Source: an uncultured Lachnospiraceae bacterium (lineage in GTDB: Bacteria > Bacillota > Clostridia > Lachnospirales > Lachnospiraceae). Taken from it: DNA of 9,513 bases. The position numbers and the translations under genes are program-made. The notes under the pieces are model-generated. The model saw nothing but the letters and a program-made list of their open reading frames with translations, was not told the DNA's origin and searched no databases. The DNA lies in the NCBI GenBank assembly GCA_902795625.1, contig CADBLW010000018.1:1-9513 (forward strand). The letters run 5' to 3'. Below, one piece after another: positions 6,652 through 9,513 of this stretch (its first letter is position 1; every line of letters begins with the position of its first letter).

Positions 6652-6737
6652 GATGCAACCTCCGTGCAGCTGCAAAATGTGCAAAAGTGACAATTATTCT
6701 GACAATTCAGCATTACGATCCACCGCAAAAGGAAACA

Positions 6738-6775
6738 CGGCCTGTCCGGAATCCGCAGTTTCACCGGACAGGCCG
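6738..6775 (-). terminator. Intrinsic terminator downstream of the MerR-family gene
   Basis: CGGCCTGTCCGG (6738-6749) and CCGGACAGGCCG (6764-6775) form a perfect 12-bp stem with a 14-nt loop, 46 nt after the stop codon of the MerR-family gene. On the minus strand it is followed by TGTTTCCTTTTG, an interrupted U-rich tract, so leftward termination is likely though not ideal. It separates the regulator from the lipoprotein gene. Confidence 0.75.
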
Positions 6776-6820
6776 CATCATTCAAGAAATCTTCGCCGGG
6801 ATTATTATCCCCGGACACAC

Positions 6821-7621
6821 TTATACCGGGAAACAGACTTCCGTCAGGTACTCGTCGGGATTTTGCGTCTGCACGGGACCCACATGATAAATGTTGAACA
6901 TGGGGCCGGTCACCTGGTACCCGTTGTCCCGGATCCACGATACGACTGCCGCCATCGCGTCGCCCATCTGGTCGTAGCTGCCCTTGACGAAGCAGCTCGC
7001 CACCCGAACCGCCGGCAGTGTCTTGAATTTCACGTGCTCGGTATCCTCGTACGTGCCCTTCACGGTCATCCACACAAGGATGGAAACATCGGATTCCTTA
7101 AACTCGGGATCGAGGAACTCCGCGGCCGCAAGGCACGGATCCGCCGGCACAAGCGGCGTCTTGCACTCCTGCAGCATACCCCACGCCATCCCCTCATCCT
7201 CGTACCGGGGAATGATCGTCTGTACCGTCGCGGCATAGCGCTCTGGAATTGTCTTAACTGTAACGTCGAAACTCATGGTTTGCTCCTTTCGCAGCCTCTT
7301 TCGGGCCGATTCCAGAAGCATCAGCTTATACTCCGTCTCCTTCTGCGTTTCCGTCAGCTCACGCTCTCTCTGCGAGAGGTACTCGTCCAGCTTCTCGCTG
7401 TCGTCGTAAACCTCCAGCATCCGCGCGATGTCGGCCAGGGCAAAACCCATATCCTTCAGCGCGGTGATCCTCGCGGCCGTGTACAGCTGTTCCTCACGGT
7501 AATAGCGGTACCCGGAAAATGTATCGATCTCGGCCGGCTTCAACAGCCCGATATCATCGTAATGACGGAGCATTCGGATGCTCACTCTGGATAGTTTTGA
7601 AAAATCACCTATTTTCAGCAT
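6821..7621 (-). CDS. MerR-family transcriptional regulator with GyrI-like effector-binding domain
   Basis: The product has 266 residues. Residues 1-70 form a MerR winged helix-turn-helix, with typical MLKIGDFSKLSRVSIRMLRHYDDIGLL at the start and SGYRYYREEQL in the wing. Residues about 76-115 are a charged dimerisation coiled coil. Residues about 117-266 resemble the GyrI-like/AraC effector-binding fold, ending in the typical DEYLTEVCFPV. This layout is that of BmrR-like one-component regulators, which bind small amphipathic or cationic drugs and activate a promoter with an overlong spacer. The start ATG has GGGAGG 8 nt upstream. Its own promoter has the 19-bp spacer and dyad expected of a MerR target, so autoregulation is likely. 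No efflux gene follows it before the terminator at 6738-6775, so other targets would be elsewhere or among the neighbouring genes. Confidence 0.92.
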   Translation of the reverse strand: MLKIGDFSKLSRVSIRMLRHYDDIGLLKPAEIDTFSGYRYYREEQLYTAARITALKDMGFALADIARMLEVYDDSEKLDEYLSQRERELTETQKETEYKLMLLESARKRLRKEQTMSFDVTVKTIPERYAATVQTIIPRYEDEGMAWGMLQECKTPLVPADPCLAAAEFLDPEFKESDVSILVWMTVKGTYEDTEHVKFKTLPAVRVASCFVKGSYDQMGDAMAAVVSWIRDNGYQVTGPMFNIYHVGPVQTQNPDEYLTEVCFPV

Positions 7622-7688
7622 GCCTGTCGCCTCCCATGGGTATGCCGCAGGGTGTCTGTCCGCGGCATCATTTCTTGAGCTCGACCTC

Positions 7689-7719
7689 AGTGTAAACCCT
7701 CACACAGTGTGAGAGTCAA
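7689..7719 (-). promoter_or_regulatory. MerR-type promoter with 19-bp spacer and palindromic operator
   Basis: On the minus strand TTGACT (7714-7719) and TACACT (7689-7694) are separated by 19 bp. The 15-bp perfect palindrome CTCACACTGTGTGAG fills spacer positions 7699-7713. This long spacer, with a dyad between the -35 and -10, is the hallmark of promoters that MerR-family proteins activate by twisting the DNA. It sits about 60 nt upstream of the MerR-family gene, so the regulator probably controls itself. Confidence 0.88.
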
Positions 7720-7720
7720 G

Positions 7721-7750
7721 CGGAAAATGAAACTATTTTCCGATTTTTTT
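7721..7750 (+). terminator. Plus-strand terminator-like hairpin at the 3' end of the methyltransferase gene
   Basis: CGGAAAAT (7721-7728) and ATTTTCCG (7735-7742) form an 8-bp perfect stem with a 6-nt loop, followed on the plus strand by A and seven T. Read rightward it is a good intrinsic terminator, yet no rightward gene precedes it. On the minus strand the same stem spans the methyltransferase stop codon and lacks a following U tract. It could block antisense transcription, or arise by chance from the Lys-Lys-Ile-Gly-Lys codons. Confidence 0.45.
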
Positions 7751-8539
7751 GCAAATGTACAAAAGATGGCTCGAAGCACCCAGCAGCTCGCGCTTCTCGC
7801 ACGTCGCCAGATGGTACCGAAGGAACTCCTCAAAATGCTCGTCGGTCATCGAAAAATCAACCCGCTGCTCCGCAAGTTCCATCACCGTGTCCGTCGCAGC
7901 CGTGGCCAGATGCTCCACCGGCTCATCCCGGAACAGTTCCTCAAACTCGACGATGTCGTAGCCCGTGAACAGCTGCTCCGCAAAATGCTTCGTGCGATAC
8001 GCCTCGTCGAAGTTCTCCTCCATTCCGAGGTGGAGCGTGTCCTTTAAGTAGTTGTCAAACAGGATCGCGTACACCGACAGAAAAGCGAACATCATGACGC
8101 CGCCATCCTTCGTCACGCGGATCGTCTCACGGATCGTCCTGCGCACTTCCTCGGGCTCATAGAGATGATACATCGGACCGAAGGAAAGCGCAACGTCGAA
8201 CGCACCGTCCGGGAACGCCGCAAGATCCGTCGCGTCCCCCTGCACTGCCTGCAGCCGCAAGCTTCCCTCCGGGAATTGTGCTGCCTTCCTGCGAAGTATC
8301 TCCAGGTTCTTCTCCACCAGCTCCACCGCGGTCACATCGTAGCCCTCCTGCGCCAGAGCAAGCGAATACCTGCCGGTTGCCGCGCCGAGCTCGATCAGCT
8401 TTGCTCCCGGCTTCGCGTACCGGTGGATGTACTCCATCGTCGTCGCAAACTCGAGCTGCCCGTGGCGGCTCCGGTCAAGACGGGTGTCCTCCTGCACCTC
8501 CTCGTAAAAACTCGTAACGATCTTCAACCTCTCATCCAT
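7733..8539 (-). CDS. Class I SAM-dependent methyltransferase under leader-peptide attenuation
   Basis: The product has 268 residues. The Rossmann-fold SAM-binding signature is clear: LIELGAATGRYSLALA at 48-63 (motif I), the acidic residue of AVELVEKN at 71-78, GDATDL at 101-106, and FDVALSFGPMYHLY at 114-127. The C-terminal 120 residues form a helical cap of unknown specificity. The open frame reaches 8578, but the ATG at 8539 has AAGGAGAG about 8 nt upstream and is chosen. The substrate cannot be read from the sequence and could be RNA, a small molecule or an antibiotic. The upstream leader ORF and terminator suggest translation-dependent attenuation, which is typical of genes that protect against ribosome-targeting compounds; this favours, without proving, a resistance-type or ribosome-related role. 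No terminator follows on this strand before the MerR promoter, so read-through into that gene is possible. Confidence 0.9.
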   Translation of the reverse strand: MDERLKIVTSFYEEVQEDTRLDRSRHGQLEFATTMEYIHRYAKPGAKLIELGAATGRYSLALAQEGYDVTAVELVEKNLEILRRKAAQFPEGSLRLQAVQGDATDLAAFPDGAFDVALSFGPMYHLYEPEEVRRTIRETIRVTKDGGVMMFAFLSVYAILFDNYLKDTLHLGMEENFDEAYRTKHFAEQLFTGYDIVEFEELFRDEPVEHLATAATDTVMELAEQRVDFSMTDEHFEEFLRYHLATCEKRELLGASSHLLYICKKIGK

Positions 8540-8625
8540 GATGTTCTCTCCTTTCCCTGAGGATGTTCCTCTGATCATGCGCCGTGTCCGTCGGAAAATA
8601 CTCCCGTTGCTCCCGCCCGGCGATC

Positions 8626-8658
8626 AAAAAGGCCGCCGATCCGGATGGACCAGCGGCC
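8626..8658 (-). terminator. Attenuator terminator in the methyltransferase leader
   Basis: On the minus strand GGCCGCTGGTCC (8647-8658) and GGATCGGCGGCC (8631-8642) make a continuous 12-bp RNA stem with two G-U wobbles, a 4-nt AUCC loop and an immediate U5 tract (8626-8630). It lies between the promoter at 8812-8840 and the methyltransferase start, 36 nt after the leader ORF stop codon, with no other gene it could terminate. A terminator in this position is the signature of transcription attenuation. Confidence 0.88.
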
Positions 8659-8736
8659 TGCATATACATCAGTACTGTATGTTCGCCGTATTCCTCATCC
8701 GCATCTCAACATAAGACCGCTAACATTACCGTTAAC
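8649..8736 (-). promoter_or_regulatory. Candidate antiterminator pairing in the methyltransferase leader
   Basis: Minus-strand RNA segment GUUAGCGGUCU (8714-8724, leader codons 20-23) can pair with AGGCCGCUGGU (8649-8659) over 11 bp, including four G-U pairs. The second segment contains the whole core of the terminator 5' arm, so the two structures exclude each other. Codons 16-17, GUUAAC (8731-8736), can pair with GUUAGC (8719-8724), which would sequester the antiterminator. A ribosome stalled near codons 12-16 would free segment 2 and favour read-through. The pairings were found by eye without energy calculation. Confidence 0.55.
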
Positions 8737-8781
8737 CGCCTTAGAATCGGGATTCGGATTGGAAGATACCATTGCGTACAT
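8695..8781 (-). CDS. 28-codon leader peptide of the methyltransferase attenuator
   Basis: An ATG at 8781 preceded by GAGGAG (8790-8795, 8-nt spacing) opens a 28-codon frame ending in TGA. It begins about 24 nt after the predicted transcription start. The peptide starts MYAMVSSNPN and ends SGLMLRCG, with four Asn and four Ser but no run of a single regulatory amino acid. This argues against a classic amino-acid-biosynthesis attenuator and fits a drug- or ribosome-sensing leader better. Codons 20-23 can pair with the 5' arm of the terminator (11 bp), while codons 16-17 can pair with codons 20-21, giving mutually exclusive structures. It is too short for most gene callers. I do not recognise the peptide family. 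Confidence 0.75.
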   Translation of the reverse strand: MYAMVSSNPNPDSKAVNGNVSGLMLRCG

Positions 8782-8811
8782 AAGATGAACTCCTCGAAAA
8801 ATATTGGGCTA

Positions 8812-8840
8812 ACTATACTACAGCATTTTGCGGTTGTCAA
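8812..8840 (-). promoter_or_regulatory. Sigma-A-type promoter of the methyltransferase leader
   Basis: On the minus strand a consensus TTGACA (8835-8840) is followed after exactly 17 bp by TATAGT (8812-8817). The predicted start near 8805 gives a leader of about 265 nt to the methyltransferase ATG. A 19-nt repeated element ends one base upstream of the -35. This is one of the two best promoters in the window, as expected for a gene controlled after initiation by attenuation. Confidence 0.85.
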
Positions 8841-8841
8841 T

Positions 8842-8860
8842 CATCATTTTCCGAAAAATA
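8842..8860 (-). repeat. 19-nt intergenic element, copy 2 (upstream of the methyltransferase promoter)
   Basis: CATCATTTTCCGAAAAATA is identical to 1480-1498. Here it directly abuts the -35 of the leftward methyltransferase promoter, in the position of an activator site or UP-like element. It lies in the 42-bp gap between the divergent -35 elements. A 19-base exact match is unlikely by chance in a window this size. Confidence 0.55.
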
Positions 8861-8873
8861 TTCAATAAACACC

Positions 8874-8914
8874 ATATAACAGTTGACAACTGTTTTGAAC
8901 TGTTATATACTGTT
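8874..8914 (+). promoter_or_regulatory. Promoter and phased operator repeats of the GntR gene
   Basis: A consensus TTGACA (8883-8888) and TATACT (8906-8911) are separated by 17 bp. Superimposed are four ACTGTT-type half-sites starting at 8878 (inverted, AACAGTT), 8888 and 8898 (both AACTGTT) and 8908 (TACTGTT), each 10 bp apart. They create a 17-bp perfect palindrome (8878-8894) over the -35 and an 11-bp inverted repeat, ATATAACAGTT (8874-8884) with AACTGTTATAT (8898-8908), spanning the core promoter. Binding of the GntR product here would block polymerase, so autorepression is the likely function. Confidence 0.82.
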
Positions 8915-8942
8915 TATCGAAGACAGAAGGGAGGAACCGTTC

Positions 8943-9317
8943 ATGAATATCATTTTGAACAATTCATCCATGATCCCCGTGTATGAGCAGCTGATGTCGC
9001 AGATCAAGCAGGCGATCATCAACGGCAATCTCGCGGAAGGCGCGATCCTGCCGTCCGTGCGCAGCCTATCCGCCGAGCTTCGGATCAGCGCTCTAACCGT
9101 CAAGAAAGCATACGATAAGCTGGAGGAGGAAAGCTTCGTGGTCACCGTCCACGGAAAAGGCACCTACGTTGCCGCAACCGACCGGCAGCTTGCCGTCGAG
9201 GCAAGGCGCAAAGCCGTCGAAGACGATTTTGCCGCCGCAGTGCAGCGGGCGAAGTCCATGGGCCTTGAAGACAAGGAGATCCGGGAGATCGTCGAGATCC
9301 TCCTCTCGGAATCCTGA
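8943..9317 (+). CDS. GntR-family transcriptional regulator, YtrA subfamily
   Basis: The product has 124 residues. Residues about 10-77 form the GntR winged helix-turn-helix: PVYEQLMSQIKQAIINGNL, LPSVRSLSAEL, TVKKAYDKLE and the wing GKGTYV. The remaining 45 residues are only two helices, too short for a ligand domain, which defines the YtrA subfamily. These repressors usually sit first in an operon with ABC transporter genes and respond to cell-wall-active compounds or other stress. The frame is open further upstream, but the ATG at 8943 is chosen because GGGAGG lies 8 nt before it and the region upstream is the promoter. The ABC ATPase gene starts 94 nt downstream in the same direction. The half-site ladder over its promoter suggests autorepression. 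Confidence 0.95.
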   Translation: MNIILNNSSMIPVYEQLMSQIKQAIINGNLAEGAILPSVRSLSAELRISALTVKKAYDKLEEESFVVTVHGKGTYVAATDRQLAVEARRKAVEDDFAAAVQRAKSMGLEDKEIREIVEILLSES

Positions 9318-9342
9318 CCTGCCTATGCCCCGGTCTGACGCA

Positions 9343-9368
9343 TGTATGCCCGGACAGCTCCGCATACA
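9343..9368 (+). other. Stem-loop between the GntR and ABC ATPase genes
   Basis: TGTATGC (9343-9349) and GCATACA (9362-9368) form a perfect 7-bp stem, extended by a GGA/TCC inner pairing around a CAGC loop after a CC bulge. No U tract follows, so it is not an intrinsic terminator. It may stabilise or process the bicistronic mRNA and set the ratio of regulator to transporter; this is inference. Confidence 0.4.
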
Positions 9369-9411
9369 GCGGCGCCGATCACTCACACATATACAACGGA
9401 GGAGCAACACC

Positions 9412-9513
9412 ATGATCTCATTAGTCAATTGTCAGAAGAAATATAACGATTTTACGCTTGATATCTCGCTGGAAATCCCCGCAGGCAGGGTCACCGGCCT
9501 TCTCGGACGAAAC
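9412..9513 (+). CDS. ABC transporter ATP-binding protein, N-terminal fragment
   Basis: Only 34 residues lie inside the window. The start ATG has GGAGGAG about 7 nt upstream. The fragment MISLVNCQKKYNDFTLDISL continues to GRVTGLLGRN, the lead-in to a Walker A motif (usually GxNGAGKST) cut off by the window edge. This N-terminal pattern is typical of ABC-2/drug or bacitracin-type exporters that follow YtrA-type GntR regulators. A permease gene would be expected beyond the edge. The substrate cannot be inferred from this fragment. Confidence 0.88.
   Translation, partial: MISLVNCQKKYNDFTLDISLEIPAGRVTGLLGRN

Noticed and set aside
5411..7594. Very long open frame on the plus strand (727 codons), and similar ones at 2201-3484 and 3456-5024
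   Set aside because: They lie antisense to well-identified genes, have Arg/His/Leu-rich composition without domains, cross terminators and promoters, and lack convincing ribosome binding sites; they are shadows of GC-biased codons.
8626..8805. T-box riboswitch or ligand-binding riboswitch in the methyltransferase leader
   Set aside because: No T-box sequence or specifier stem was seen, and the region is largely taken up by a well-formed leader ORF; a ligand aptamer cannot be excluded by eye, but nothing supports it.
4963..8860. CGGAAAAT as a short regulatory motif shared by many intergenic regions
   Set aside because: It also occurs repeatedly inside coding sequences, reflecting common GGA-AAA and TTT-TCC codons; only the 19-nt exact repeat was kept.
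8584..8868. Plus-strand open frame of 94 codons in the methyltransferase leader region
   Set aside because: It has no ribosome binding site or plus-strand promoter and runs across the leftward promoter, leader ORF and attenuator.

Overview
The window reads as chromosomal DNA from a fairly GC-rich Firmicute, most likely a Clostridia/Lachnospiraceae-type gut anaerobe. This is inferred from strong GGAGG-type ribosome binding sites, sigma-A-like promoters with 17-bp spacers, a lipoprotein signal, a standalone BioY, a YtrA-type GntR regulator and a Clostridia-style sigma factor/membrane protein pair. No phage, IS element, tRNA, rRNA or CRISPR array was seen. Everything from the left edge to about 8.8 kb is transcribed leftward (- strand). 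The last 0.6 kb is transcribed rightward from a divergent promoter.

Left part, 1-5.0 kb. A sigma-70-family (ECF-like) sigma factor overlaps by 14 nt a single-pass membrane protein that runs off the left edge and is probably its regulator. A 220-base intergenic region upstream of it holds an extended -10 promoter, two hairpins and a 19-nt element that recurs at 8.8 kb. To its right is a compact leftward operon: tldD (zinc metalloprotease with HEXXXH), pmbA/tldE (its partner without the zinc motif) and bioY (biotin uptake S component), with gaps of 19 and 21 nt. The candidate operon promoter sits partly inside the terminator hairpin of the gene upstream.

Middle, 5.1-7.7 kb. A secreted lipoprotein has a six-copy Thr/Pro/Glu hexapeptide linker and a C-terminal NlpC/P60-type cysteine peptidase domain. 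It has its own promoter and terminator. Next comes a MerR-family regulator with a GyrI-like ligand-binding domain. Its promoter has the classic 19-bp spacer filled by a 15-bp palindrome, so it is probably autoregulated.

Right part, 7.7-9.5 kb. A class I SAM-dependent methyltransferase is preceded by a complete attenuator: a consensus promoter, a 28-codon leader ORF with a good ribosome binding site, a candidate antiterminator pairing and a 12-bp intrinsic terminator ending in U5. This suggests that ribosome stalling on the leader switches the gene on, as for ribosome-targeting-antibiotic response genes. Divergent from it is a YtrA-type GntR repressor whose promoter carries four AACTGTT-like half-sites at 10-bp intervals, followed by the start of an ABC transporter ATPase. 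The MerR gene, the attenuated methyltransferase and the GntR-ABC unit together look like a drug- or stress-response cluster. That reading is inference; the attenuator is the most interesting item in the window.
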